From assembly GCF_023721795.1 (NCBI RefSeq), contig NZ_JAMQYE010000001.1, positions 806,001 through 870,000 of the forward strand: 64,000 nucleotides of DNA, read 5' to 3'. A program made the position numbers and the translations under genes. Position 1 is the stretch's first letter; each line of letters begins with the position of its first letter. The notes under the pieces are model-generated. The model was not told the origin of the DNA. It was given only the letters and a program-made list of their open reading frames with translations, and made no database searches. Below, in pieces: positions 52,496 through 60,463 of this stretch. Origin of the DNA: Zeimonas sediminis (GTDB lineage Bacteria; Pseudomonadota; Gammaproteobacteria; Burkholderiales; Burkholderiaceae_E).

Positions 52496-53290
52496 TTCCA
52501 GGGCGGGCCCGGCGCTCGCCAGCTGGCGATAGACCTCCTCGGCCAGCCCGAGCAGGGCCGGCCGCTCGAGCTGGCCCACCAGGGTGTACGCGAAGCGCCC
52601 GTCGATCCAGTAGAACGCGGCAAGCCGGCCGTCCGCCTCGAAGCGGAATGCCGTGTCGCCGGAATCCTTGCCAGGGTCTGCTACATAGAGAGTGAGCCTC
52701 GCGCCGCTCGCTTCCTCGTACATGAACTGGGCGCGCGCGCCCTCGCCTCCCGGCAGCAAGCGGCCGCCGACCAGCGACCAACCGGCCGCCTCGAGCGACG
52801 GCACCTTCAGCGGGGCGCCCAGTCGTCGGGACAGCCACTGGACCAGATGTTCGTGCTGGGCGGCCGCCACCTCGACCGGGTGGCGCACCTCGGGCGCGAA
52901 CACGACGTGGGCGAGCACCGCGTCCCGCACGAAAGTCGGCGGCATCGCGACGTGTTCGGCAGTACCGAAGCGGGCGTGCGACAGCCATCCGCCGGTCCAC
53001 GCCACCACTGCGATCGATGCCGCGACCAGCCAGGCCCCGGCATTCCGGAAGCGCCCCGCCGGGGCGGCCGCCCAGGGCCGCGCCGCCCGCACCAACCGCG
53101 GCGGAACCGCCTCGTCCAGCACCTCGCGCCGCAAGGCCGACAGCGCCAACGCCTGCGAGCGGAAGGCCATCGCGGCCTCGCGCAGCGCGTCATCGCGCGC
53201 CAGCCTCTCCTCGAACAGGCGCAGGCGCTCGCCGCCCAGCCGCCCATCGACCCAGGCGTGGACATCTTCCAGGTCAGATCTATCGATCAC
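52460..53290 (-). CDS. Transmembrane anti-sigma factor
   Basis: A 276-residue bitopic protein. The N-terminal domain resembles an anti-sigma helix bundle (LEDVHAWVDGRLGGERLRLFEERLARDDALREA), but the zinc-binding HxxxCxxC motif is absent. One membrane helix (AWLVAASIAVVAWTGGWLSH) follows, then a periplasmic sensor region of about 160 residues without a recognised fold. The start is GTG at 53290, 9 bp after the sigma gene, so both are co-transcribed. It should hold the ECF sigma factor inactive until an envelope signal arrives. Confidence 0.85.
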   Translation of the reverse strand: MIDRSDLEDVHAWVDGRLGGERLRLFEERLARDDALREAAMAFRSQALALSALRREVLDEAVPPRLVRAARPWAAAPAGRFRNAGAWLVAASIAVVAWTGGWLSHARFGTAEHVAMPPTFVRDAVLAHVVFAPEVRHPVEVAAAQHEHLVQWLSRRLGAPLKVPSLEAAGWSLVGGRLLPGGEGARAQFMYEEASGARLTLYVADPGKDSGDTAFRFEADGRLAAFYWIDGRFAYTLVGQLERPALLGLAEEVYRQLASAGPALESAPQGRGQPER

Positions 53291-53299
53291 TGCGCAATC

Positions 53300-53830
53300 T
53301 CACTTCAGAACCCTCAACCTCGCGCCTCGCGGGGGGGTCTCGCCTTCCAGCAAGGCCTTGAGGCGCTCTCGCGCCCTGAACAGCCGGGACATCACGGTGC
53401 CGACCGGCACGCCGATCGCATCGGCGACCTGCTCGTAGCTCATGTCCTCGAAAGCCACGAGCAGCAAGACCTGCAGCTGTGGTTCCGGCAGGAGCCGCAA
53501 TGCGCGCTCCAGGTCCAGCGCCGCCCCCCAGCCGCCGGCCGGATCGAATGCGGCGTCGACCGCGGTCACGGCATCCTCGGCGACCGGCAGCTCGTGCCTG
53601 TGCCGAGGGCGGCGGGTTTCGCTCACGAAGAGGTTGTGCATGATCGTGAAGACCCAGGCGCGGAGGTCGGTCCCGGGCCTCCATTGCGAAAGCCGGCCGC
53701 AGGCGCGCTCCAGCGTGTCCTGGACGAGGTCGTCCGCGGCCGGCCCATCGCCGCACAGCACGCGCGCGTAGCGGCGCAGGCGCGGGATCAGCGCGACCAG
53801 CACGTCATGCTCGAGCGGTACACCTGACAC
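53300..53830 (-). CDS. ECF-type RNA polymerase sigma factor
   Basis: A 176-residue group 4 sigma factor. Region 2 reads VALIPRLRRYARVLCGDGPAADDLVQDTLERAC with DLRAWVFTIMHNLF; region 4 reads LPEPQLQVLLLVAFEDMSYEQVADAIGVPVGTVMSRLFRARERL. The start is GTG at 53830. A TTGACA hexamer on this strand at 53864-53859 could be a -35 element. The 230 bp between this start and the thioesterase remnant holds no other gene. Confidence 0.92.
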   Translation of the reverse strand: MSGVPLEHDVLVALIPRLRRYARVLCGDGPAADDLVQDTLERACGRLSQWRPGTDLRAWVFTIMHNLFVSETRRPRHRHELPVAEDAVTAVDAAFDPAGGWGAALDLERALRLLPEPQLQVLLLVAFEDMSYEQVADAIGVPVGTVMSRLFRARERLKALLEGETPPRGARLRVLK

Positions 53831-54060
53831 CGTTGAACCCGCCCCACATCGGAATCGCTGTCAACACGCGAAACGCCGGCGCCGTTGGAATCGGCGGCAC
53901 CAGGGTGCGGGCCCGGTCGCACGCAACGCGCTTCGCAGGCCCGGACGCCACACCTCAATCGTAAACGCGCGCAACCCGGGAAGTATTCCCGACTCTGCCT
54001 CGAGCCGCGCTATCCCGGCGCCGCGGGATCATCGATAAAAGCCCTCCCACCTTCCGCCGA

Positions 54061-54297
54061 ATGACGCCCCCACGCCCCCGCAGAAGCGCCGTCGAACAAA
54101 GCGTTCTCGAAGATTCGTTCCGCGAACCGTTCGAGCGAACGATCGCCTTCAACCAGTCGATCGGCATGCGCATCGAGTCGCTCGATGCCGAGAGCCCGAA
54201 GATCCGCTTCGACGTGCGCCCCGAACTCGTCGGACACCATTTGACCGGCAGGTTGCACGGTGGCGTCATCTCCGCCGCGCTGGACGTCACCGCGGGG
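54061..54297 (+). pseudogene. Truncated PaaI/hotdog thioesterase remnant
   Basis: The first about 79 codons match the N-terminal half of a hotdog thioesterase, ending in PELVGHHLTGRLHGGVISAALDVTAG, where LHGGVISAALDVT is the active-site helix region. After this the similarity stops: the continuing frame runs antisense through the downstream kinase gene and ends at 54522. The family length is about 150 residues, so half is missing. The break lies 18 bp from the kinase stop codon and marks a recombination edge. No second half is found downstream of the inserted block. Confidence 0.8.
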
Positions 54298-54314
54298 CGT
54301 AACTGCGCTCCCCG

Positions 54315-56135
54315 TCAGGCCGCCACGCAGCCCTCCAGAAGGGCCCGTAAACGATTCGGGTCGAAAGGCTTGGACATCGCAGTGACCTCCAGGGCCCTCA
54401 GGCGAGACCCATCGATCGCCTCCACCTGCCCCGAAAGAATGATCGCCGGCGTCGGTTGGCCCTGCTCCGCCCTGACGGCATCGATCAAGCCGACACCGTC
54501 GCTCCCCCCGGGCAATCCGTAGTCCGATACCACGACGTCGAACAGACGCTCCGCCCCGCGGACGACCTCGAGCGCCTCGCCCGCAGTGCCTGCGGCCTCC
54601 ACGAGAATTCCCCAGCTTTCCATCGTTTCGACGAGCGCGGCTCGCACCTGCGGATCGTCTTCTACTACCAGGGCGTAGGTGCCGGTGAGGGGGCCACTAG
54701 CCTCCAACGCCAACGTCGACGTGTCCCCGACGTTCCTTACGCAGATAGCCTCCATCGACCGTGGCATAAAAATATCAAAGCGCGCCCCGACGCCGAGATC
54801 TGACGAAAACACGAGTTCATGCCTTGGAAGTTTCTCGATTGTTCCTCGCACTATTGACAATCCGAGACCGTATCCACCTTCCAGTCCACGCCCCGTGGCG
54901 CCCAACTGAAAATATTCGTCAAATATTTTTTGATGAAATTTTCGATCGACTCCTAGCCCATTGTCTCGGACGGTCAGCCGCACCCTTTCACCGAGTCGGG
55001 CAGCATGCACGACAACCCAAGAGTTCCTCTCGTGGTTCATATACTTCAGAGAATTGCTGACCAAGTTAGAGAGCACATCCCACAAACGGCCTTCTTCACT
55101 ATCCACAATCAGTTTGCGGAGAGGAGGAATATCTACTCGCATTGTCACACCACGATCTTTCGCCGGCCCCCGAAACACGGCTTCGACCTTCAACAGCAAG
55201 GAACGAAGATCGACCGGCCCGACCGCAATCGGCGACGACTTCAAGCGCAGGGCCGACGCCTCTGATAGTCGGTCAATGCTATTTGCCATAACTTCGACGC
55301 AGGCCGCTACATTTCCGGCTAACTCATCGAGCCTCGACGCCCCCTCAGATTCTCCGGCCGAATGAATAGACTTGACATGAAGAGACATACTAGCGAGTGG
55401 TTGTCGTAAGTCGTGGCTTATTGCTGCGAGAACCTGCGTTTTAAACTTGTTCGCCTCAGCGTTCTCCGCTGCCGTAACAGCAAGCCTCCGAGCCATGTCC
55501 AGAAGCTTTTTGCCACTAGAAAAGAGCGCCCTCTCGCGCCGCTCGCCACCGACGGCCATGGCCCAACCAGCAAGATTTGCCACTGTCAGATACAGCAATA
55601 ATGCAAATATGTATTCGTCTTGGTGATATAAAGCGCCACAGACCACAAGAACTGATGAAACCACACAGGATGCTGCCGAGACATAGGGTGGCAACCTTGT
55701 AAATCCATACATTAGCCAACATGCAACTGTCATTGCCGTGGCCAACCTCGTAGTAGTTTGATGCTCCACATCGGGTGGAAAAATACTCATGAGACCGATC
55801 GAAAAGCAGACAATCGACGATGGAACGCCAATGATGAATACGTATCTCCTCAACGCAAATCTCGGGCGCAAATAGAGAACGGCTGCGCAAGCCAGAAGGG
55901 CGCAAACAACCAAGAGACGCAACCCTTGCCGCCCTGTCGCCAGCTCACCGTTCGGCACGCGTATTGAAACCAAAAGCCAAAATGACAAAGCCAGCCCGCT
56001 TCCCATTAACGCTGCTACACGCGACATGCGTAAGCCCGTCACCAAGTAGTGACGGGCGAAAGCTGCTTCATCGCGGCTGGCCGAGAAGCGCGGTGGCGGG
56101 CTAAGAGCCTGTCTCAATGAGAGTCTCTTCAACAT
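54315..56135 (-). CDS. Hybrid sensor histidine kinase with receiver domain (compositional chimera)
   Basis: A 606-residue kinase. Residues 35-200 hold about six membrane helices without a periplasmic sensor domain. His241 (AAISHDLRQPLASM) is the HisKA phospho-acceptor; N-box SNLVSNSLKYMN and G-box DNGLGVD are present. The C-terminal receiver has Asp538 (VVSDYGLPGG) and Lys589 (MSKPFD). SHDLRQPL kinases often use the receiver for feedback or phosphotransfer. Base composition differs within the gene: the receiver part (before about 54725) is GC-rich like the chromosome, and the kinase and membrane part is AT-richer. ATG at 56135 is preferred; an in-frame start at 56231 lacks support. It is divergent from the acyltransferase gene. 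Confidence 0.88.
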   Translation of the reverse strand: MLKRLSLRQALSPPPRFSASRDEAAFARHYLVTGLRMSRVAALMGSGLALSFWLLVSIRVPNGELATGRQGLRLLVVCALLACAAVLYLRPRFALRRYVFIIGVPSSIVCFSIGLMSIFPPDVEHQTTTRLATAMTVACWLMYGFTRLPPYVSAASCVVSSVLVVCGALYHQDEYIFALLLYLTVANLAGWAMAVGGERRERALFSSGKKLLDMARRLAVTAAENAEANKFKTQVLAAISHDLRQPLASMSLHVKSIHSAGESEGASRLDELAGNVAACVEVMANSIDRLSEASALRLKSSPIAVGPVDLRSLLLKVEAVFRGPAKDRGVTMRVDIPPLRKLIVDSEEGRLWDVLSNLVSNSLKYMNHERNSWVVVHAARLGERVRLTVRDNGLGVDRKFHQKIFDEYFQLGATGRGLEGGYGLGLSIVRGTIEKLPRHELVFSSDLGVGARFDIFMPRSMEAICVRNVGDTSTLALEASGPLTGTYALVVEDDPQVRAALVETMESWGILVEAAGTAGEALEVVRGAERLFDVVVSDYGLPGGSDGVGLIDAVRAEQGQPTPAIILSGQVEAIDGSRLRALEVTAMSKPFDPNRLRALLEGCVAA

Positions 56136-56291
56136 TCTTGTGCATGCGCAGATGTCGAGGCTCTCGATCGTGGCACAGGGTGCGACTACTCGCCACAGCC
56201 CCCTATAGCCAGCGCGGCCCCGCATCGCCACTCAGTTGCAGAGAGACTCTACAGAGCACTTTCACTGTCGAACGCAACCCTATGTTGTACG

Positions 56292-56305
56292 TAGGAAACT
56301 TCCTA
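56292..56305. promoter_or_regulatory. Palindrome TAGGAA-AC-TTCCTA
   Basis: A 14-bp inverted repeat with 6-bp arms and a 2-bp centre in the 277-bp divergent gap between the hybrid kinase and the acyltransferase gene. Its size suits a dimeric regulator. No regulator gene lies inside the block, so the binding protein is unknown. Confidence 0.4.
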
Positions 56306-56366
56306 ATCGCCAGCATTTGTGGCGACAAGCCCTTCCTGTTACGCTTAGCGGTCTAGATCAATAGGC

Positions 56367-56384
56367 CTAAGACTGTCGTCTTAG
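56367..56384. promoter_or_regulatory. 18-bp palindrome upstream of the acyltransferase gene
   Basis: CTAAGAC-TGTC-GTCTTAG, with perfect 7-bp arms, ends 29 bp before the ATG at 56413 and just ahead of its GGAGG. The size and place resemble lux-box-type operators, but it could also form a 5'-UTR hairpin. The rest of the 277-bp gap shows no gene. Confidence 0.5.
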
Positions 56385-56412
56385 CCAAGGCGCTCACGGA
56401 GGATCCTTTTTC

Positions 56413-57210
56413 ATGACGAGTTCGTTGACGCTGGAGGAAGTACAGCGAACCGCAGAATCCGTCTCCTCCCTCCAGTGGCCTGGGGGGCCTAGCTCGATCG
56501 GCAAGCCACTGCCTTTTCGCGTAAGGGTTGTCCGGACCAATGAACAGTTGGAAAAAGCCATCAGTCTCCGCGCTGAGGCCTATGGCCGGCATGTTCCCGA
56601 ACTTGCAACTGTCCTTGATAAGCCGGAAGAGATCGATCGCTCCGACAAAGCGATCATTTTTCTGGCGGAATCAAAAGAGGACGGTTCACCAGTCGGAACC
56701 CTGCGCATGCAGACAAATCTGCACGGCCCACTTTCCCTTGAACAATCGGTTGTTCTCCCACAACGTTTCCAGAATCGCCCCTTGGCCGGGGTCACCAGGC
56801 TCGCGGTAAAGGAAGGACGCGCTGGAAAGCAAGTCAAGCTCGTTCTATTCAAGACCCTTTTTCGCTATTGCTTCGCCACGCAGATCGAGTGGATCATCAT
56901 TGGGGCTCGACCACCTTTGGACTCGGAGTATCGAAAGATCGGCTTTGAAGACGTGTTCGATGACCAGCGTCTAGTGCCATTCGTCACCGCGGAACACATC
57001 CCTCACCGTGTCTTAGCTTTTGACGTCTTGGGTGCTGAACGCAAATGGTTCGCGACGAACCATAGGCTGTACAAGTTTATGGCTTACGACTACCATCCGG
57101 ACATTGAGGTTTTCGCATCGATCAGTGGAATGTGGTCTCGACCACGTCGAATGCGTAGAAGCGATTCAGAGTTGAGTGTTCCTGCGAACTTGGGTATCCC
57201 GCTCGTCTGA
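56413..57210 (+). CDS. FeeM/AHL-synthase-like acyltransferase
   Basis: A 265-residue protein that I place in the GNAT-like group containing N-acyl amino acid synthase FeeM and distant LuxI-type enzymes. Supporting strings are FRVRVVRTNEQLEKAISLRAEAYGR, AESKEDGSPVGTLRMQT, GVTRLAVKEGRAGKQVKLVL and IIIGARPPLDSEYRKIGFEDVF. FeeM joins an acyl chain from acyl-ACP to an amino acid, giving a membrane-active or signalling lipid. PEP-CTERM/exosortase-associated acyltransferase is the main alternative, but no exosortase genes are near. GGAGG lies 9-10 nt before the ATG. The gene lies wholly within the AT-rich island, between a kinase and a c-di-GMP protein. Confidence 0.6.
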   Translation: MTSSLTLEEVQRTAESVSSLQWPGGPSSIGKPLPFRVRVVRTNEQLEKAISLRAEAYGRHVPELATVLDKPEEIDRSDKAIIFLAESKEDGSPVGTLRMQTNLHGPLSLEQSVVLPQRFQNRPLAGVTRLAVKEGRAGKQVKLVLFKTLFRYCFATQIEWIIIGARPPLDSEYRKIGFEDVFDDQRLVPFVTAEHIPHRVLAFDVLGAERKWFATNHRLYKFMAYDYHPDIEVFASISGMWSRPRRMRRSDSELSVPANLGIPLV

Positions 57211-57243
57211 TTGCCTAGCCCTTCCGTCGGAAGCACGTGTGTG

Positions 57244-57275
57244 GAGGTTCGCCTTTAAGGCATCGTAGGAACCTC
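57244..57275. promoter_or_regulatory. Nested inverted repeats upstream of the GGDEF-EAL gene
   Basis: GAGGTTC (57244-57250) pairs with GAACCTC (57269-57275) across 18 bp, and GCCTT-T-AAGGC (57251-57261) sits inside. It lies in the 106 bp between the acyltransferase stop and the next ATG and could be an operator or an attenuating hairpin. It is not followed by a T-run. Confidence 0.35.
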
Positions 57276-57316
57276 GACGTGCCAGCCTTCTGGCCCGCTC
57301 GCAATTCATCTCGTGC

Positions 57317-60298
57317 ATGCACATGGCGGCATTTGGGCTGAGCAAAGAAAGCAACCGACTTCGAGATGCGGTCTCGCGATTTCTTCTTTACGGGATCGCA
57401 GTACTCATCCTTGCTTCTGTTGCGGCCGTAACCATTGGTTGGGGTCTTTCAAGCAGCGATTGGGAGTCGTACACGCAGGCGGAAGAGCTTGCGTTCACGT
57501 ACGAAGAAGATTCGACCGCGGACTTAAGCCCCGCTGAGGCTTTCGCGCGATTGCGAAAGTCCCCTGTCAGTACCCGCACGTTCGCCACCAACCGATCCGA
57601 GCACGCCTTCTGGCTCCTGTTGGAAGCCCCCGAGCGGTCGGCCCCTTACTCGATCGTCCTGCCATCACGCCATCTTCGAAGCGCCGAGTGTTGGTGGCGA
57701 TCTCGGGATGCCGTCGATGGTCAAACCTCTTCGATTCGGCCACTTGACTCAATACGTCCAAGCCGTGGCGGGTTTGTATTGGAGATCGTCGAGGCAGATC
57801 CTGGCTGGGTTCTTTGCAAGACAAGACACGTCGGGCCGGCTCGAGCGACAGTACTAGCCGCCGACCCCGTAGGAGTAAAGATCGCCGAGCAGCGTTTCGA
57901 ACGCTCAGGAGGCTTGCTCTTTGGCAGTCTCTTGATGCTCGCGGCATTTAGTGCGGTCGTTGCGGCGGTCTCTAAGGACTCAACATTCTTCTTCTTCTCA
58001 ATTTGGATAATTCTTAACCTTCGCATAGCTGCCGTAAGCGCCGGATGGGATTTCTCTTGGCTAGGCCTCAGCCCGGAACTAGAAATCACGTTTCGACAAA
58101 CATCTCTGGGCGGTTACTCTCTGATATCCGGCTTGCTCTTTGGCAGCTTGTTCAAGCAGGAAATTGTCAAGCTACATCTGACCCCCCTCTTTCGTGGCGG
58201 GGTTGCGTTCGCTGCCGCGATCCTTGTCGCCTCTTTCATTCTTCCCTATAAGACATTCCTGCCAATTATGTGGGGCTCGGCCGCTATAGCGGCCATTATC
58301 CTTGGAATCCTCCTCACGCGGATCTGCGCCAGCAGCCTTTCTTCCATCGCCATCTGGTATGGACTCGGGTGGGGCTTTTCTATTCTGGGAATTGCAGGTG
58401 AGATTATTCGCGCAGTCACGAATCAGACACTGGACATCCCGGGACTCAATCAGTCCACCGGAGCGGTAATTTCTGCATTGCTGACCGGCGTGGCACTCGC
58501 TCAGAAATTAAACGATGAACGCCAGCAACGGGTTTCTGCACAGAATAGTGCGGTCTACGCCCTCCAGCGCTTCCGCGAGAACTACAACGCGATGCCCGTC
58601 GGCCTGTTCTCGATGAAGGACGACGGGACCATCCTCGAGTACAACCCCGCGTTCGGTGTGATGTTCGGGCTGCCGCCGCCATCCCAGTACCGCGAGCCAC
58701 GGCGCTGGGCGGAGGTCGCCAACGAGTACGCGTTCGAGTCGCTGATTCGGCAGGCGGATGAGAGCAGGATCACCGACACCGAGATCGCGATCTCTTCGCG
58801 GGAGGGCGGTCGCCGCTGGCTGCACATGCGGGCGTTGCGCAAGCAGGGCCGCATCGAAACCTGGATCGAAGACGTGACCGCGCGAAAGGAGGCCGAGGGC
58901 CGCTTGCAGTTCCTCGCCGATCACGACTCGCTGACCGGACTCCTGAACCGGCGTGGCTTCAATGCGTACCTCGAGCGGGCGATCGCCGCATCGCGCGATC
59001 GAAGCATCTGCTTCGCCTACGTCGACCTGGACCGGTTCAAGCTCGTCAACGACCTGTTCGGACACGTGGCGGGCGACCAGATTCTTCGCCAGATGTCGAC
59101 GCGGACGCGCGCCGTGGTGCGTCCGCCCCATGTCGCCGCCCGCGTCGGTGGCGACGAGTTCGTGGTCATCATCAACGACATGGACCTGGACGCGGCGCGC
59201 ATGCTCTGCGAGGAGCTGCGGCGGGCCCTGAGCGAACAGCCCTACCAGCATCAGGACAAGGCGTTCAGCGTTGCCGCCAGCATCGGCGTGATCCGGCTCG
59301 ACCCGGCGATGTCGCCGCGGGATGCGCTTACGGCGTCGGACCGGGCCTGCTCCGAGGCGAAGAAGGCGGGCGGCTCGACGGTCGTCGCCTTCGACTCGCG
59401 CAGTTCCGAGCTGACCGCCTATCTCGACGAGATCAAGCTCGTGGCCAACATGCGCGAGCGGCTGCCGGTCGAGAACTTCTTCACCCAGTTGCAGCCGATC
59501 GTTTCGCTGCGAACGCCCTACTCCAGCCTTTCCTACGAGGTGCTCGTCCGGATGCGCGATGGTGCTGGCGCCGTAGTGCCCCCTGCCCGCTTCATCTCGG
59601 CCGCCGAGCGAAACGGCCTGATGAGCCAGATCGACCGCTGGGTGCTGCGCTCGACGCTCGAATGGCTCGACGAGCATCCCGATCACCGGGAGCGCCTCGG
59701 CTTCTGCACGATCAACCTCAGCGGGGCTTCCCTAAACGACGAGAAGTTCCTGCAGGACACGATCTCGCTGATCCGCGAACACCGCGACGCGACACAACGG
59801 GTGTGCTTCGAGATCACGGAAAGCGTGGCGCTCTACGACCTGAACACCACGCGGCGCTTCGTCGACCGGGTCAAGTCCTTCGGGGCGCGGGTCGCCCTCG
59901 ACGACTTCGGCGCCGGCTACACGTCCTTCAGCTACCTGAAGGAGCTGCCTGGCGACTTCGTGAAGATCGACGGGAGCTTCATTCGCGACGTGAACCTGAA
60001 TCCCGCGAATCACGCGATCACGCGCGCGATCGTCGACCTCTCCCACGAGATCGGCATGGCCTGCGTGGCCGAGTGGGCCGAGAACGCCGAGATCGTCCGC
60101 ACGCTGAGGGACCTCAACGTGGACTACGCCCAGGGATTCGGTCTTTGCCGGCCGGTCGACCGCGAGCGCCTGCTCCACGCCGATCACGGCGTGGCGCTGG
60201 TCCAGGACCCGCAGGTGATCGAGGTCCTCGGCCAACAGGCCCCGGCAGCGCACCGCCGCAGCAGCATCGCCGGCCGCCGCAGCATCCTGGCGGTCTGA
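57317..60298 (+). CDS. 7TM-PAS-GGDEF-EAL c-di-GMP signalling protein (compositional chimera)
   Basis: A 993-residue membrane protein. It has an N-terminal helix, a periplasmic 7TMR-DISM extracellular-like domain (residues about 50-190), seven membrane helices (about 195-395), a PAS domain (about 415-525), GGDEF (intact, 611-615) and EAL. The EAL signature is EVL at 741-743; the other metal and base residues are kept (TINLSG, FEITES, ALDDFGAG, VKIDGSF, YAQGF), so both synthesis and hydrolysis of c-di-GMP are possible. The 7TM half is AT-rich with foreign codon use, while the PAS-GGDEF-EAL half from about 58545 is GC-rich like the host. ATG at 57317 or 57323 may be the start. Confidence 0.88.
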   Translation: MHMAAFGLSKESNRLRDAVSRFLLYGIAVLILASVAAVTIGWGLSSSDWESYTQAEELAFTYEEDSTADLSPAEAFARLRKSPVSTRTFATNRSEHAFWLLLEAPERSAPYSIVLPSRHLRSAECWWRSRDAVDGQTSSIRPLDSIRPSRGGFVLEIVEADPGWVLCKTRHVGPARATVLAADPVGVKIAEQRFERSGGLLFGSLLMLAAFSAVVAAVSKDSTFFFFSIWIILNLRIAAVSAGWDFSWLGLSPELEITFRQTSLGGYSLISGLLFGSLFKQEIVKLHLTPLFRGGVAFAAAILVASFILPYKTFLPIMWGSAAIAAIILGILLTRICASSLSSIAIWYGLGWGFSILGIAGEIIRAVTNQTLDIPGLNQSTGAVISALLTGVALAQKLNDERQQRVSAQNSAVYALQRFRENYNAMPVGLFSMKDDGTILEYNPAFGVMFGLPPPSQYREPRRWAEVANEYAFESLIRQADESRITDTEIAISSREGGRRWLHMRALRKQGRIETWIEDVTARKEAEGRLQFLADHDSLTGLLNRRGFNAYLERAIAASRDRSICFAYVDLDRFKLVNDLFGHVAGDQILRQMSTRTRAVVRPPHVAARVGGDEFVVIINDMDLDAARMLCEELRRALSEQPYQHQDKAFSVAASIGVIRLDPAMSPRDALTASDRACSEAKKAGGSTVVAFDSRSSELTAYLDEIKLVANMRERLPVENFFTQLQPIVSLRTPYSSLSYEVLVRMRDGAGAVVPPARFISAAERNGLMSQIDRWVLRSTLEWLDEHPDHRERLGFCTINLSGASLNDEKFLQDTISLIREHRDATQRVCFEITESVALYDLNTTRRFVDRVKSFGARVALDDFGAGYTSFSYLKELPGDFVKIDGSFIRDVNLNPANHAITRAIVDLSHEIGMACVAEWAENAEIVRTLRDLNVDYAQGFGLCRPVDRERLLHADHGVALVQDPQVIEVLGQQAPAAHRRSSIAGRRSILAV

Positions 60299-60463
60299 GT
60301 CCGGCGGCACCGCGCAGAACCGAGCTCCCCCGGGGGACCCGGCGCGCAAGGCCCGGCCCGCGCTCCTCGAGATGGCCCCGAGGCCGTCGTAATCGAGCCC
60401 GCTGGCCGGCGTTATGATTCCGTATCGCCGGCCCTCCTCGGCCCGCCCCCCGGACTTCGATCG

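Larger units (their letters stand above)
54725..58545. other. AT-rich island bounded inside two signalling genes
   Basis: Roughly 3.8 kb with visibly lower GC (some lines near 35-45%) and more A/T third positions than the rest of the window. It covers the N-terminal two-thirds of the hybrid kinase, the whole acyltransferase gene and the 7TM part of the GGDEF-EAL gene. The edges, judged by eye, fall at the kinase-receiver linker and the 7TM-PAS linker. No transposase, integrase or flanking repeats are seen. Confidence 0.75.

Noticed and set aside
54298-54522. Continuation of the thioesterase frame
   Set aside because: It runs antisense through the receiver domain of the kinase gene and has no thioesterase similarity after the break.
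57244-57275. Insertion-sequence terminal repeat
   Set aside because: Both arms lie within 32 bp, there is no transposase nearby and no target-site duplication is visible.
54315-60298. Defence island or prophage fragment
   Set aside because: There are no nuclease, helicase, toxin, capsid or recombinase genes. All three proteins are signalling or acyl-transfer types.
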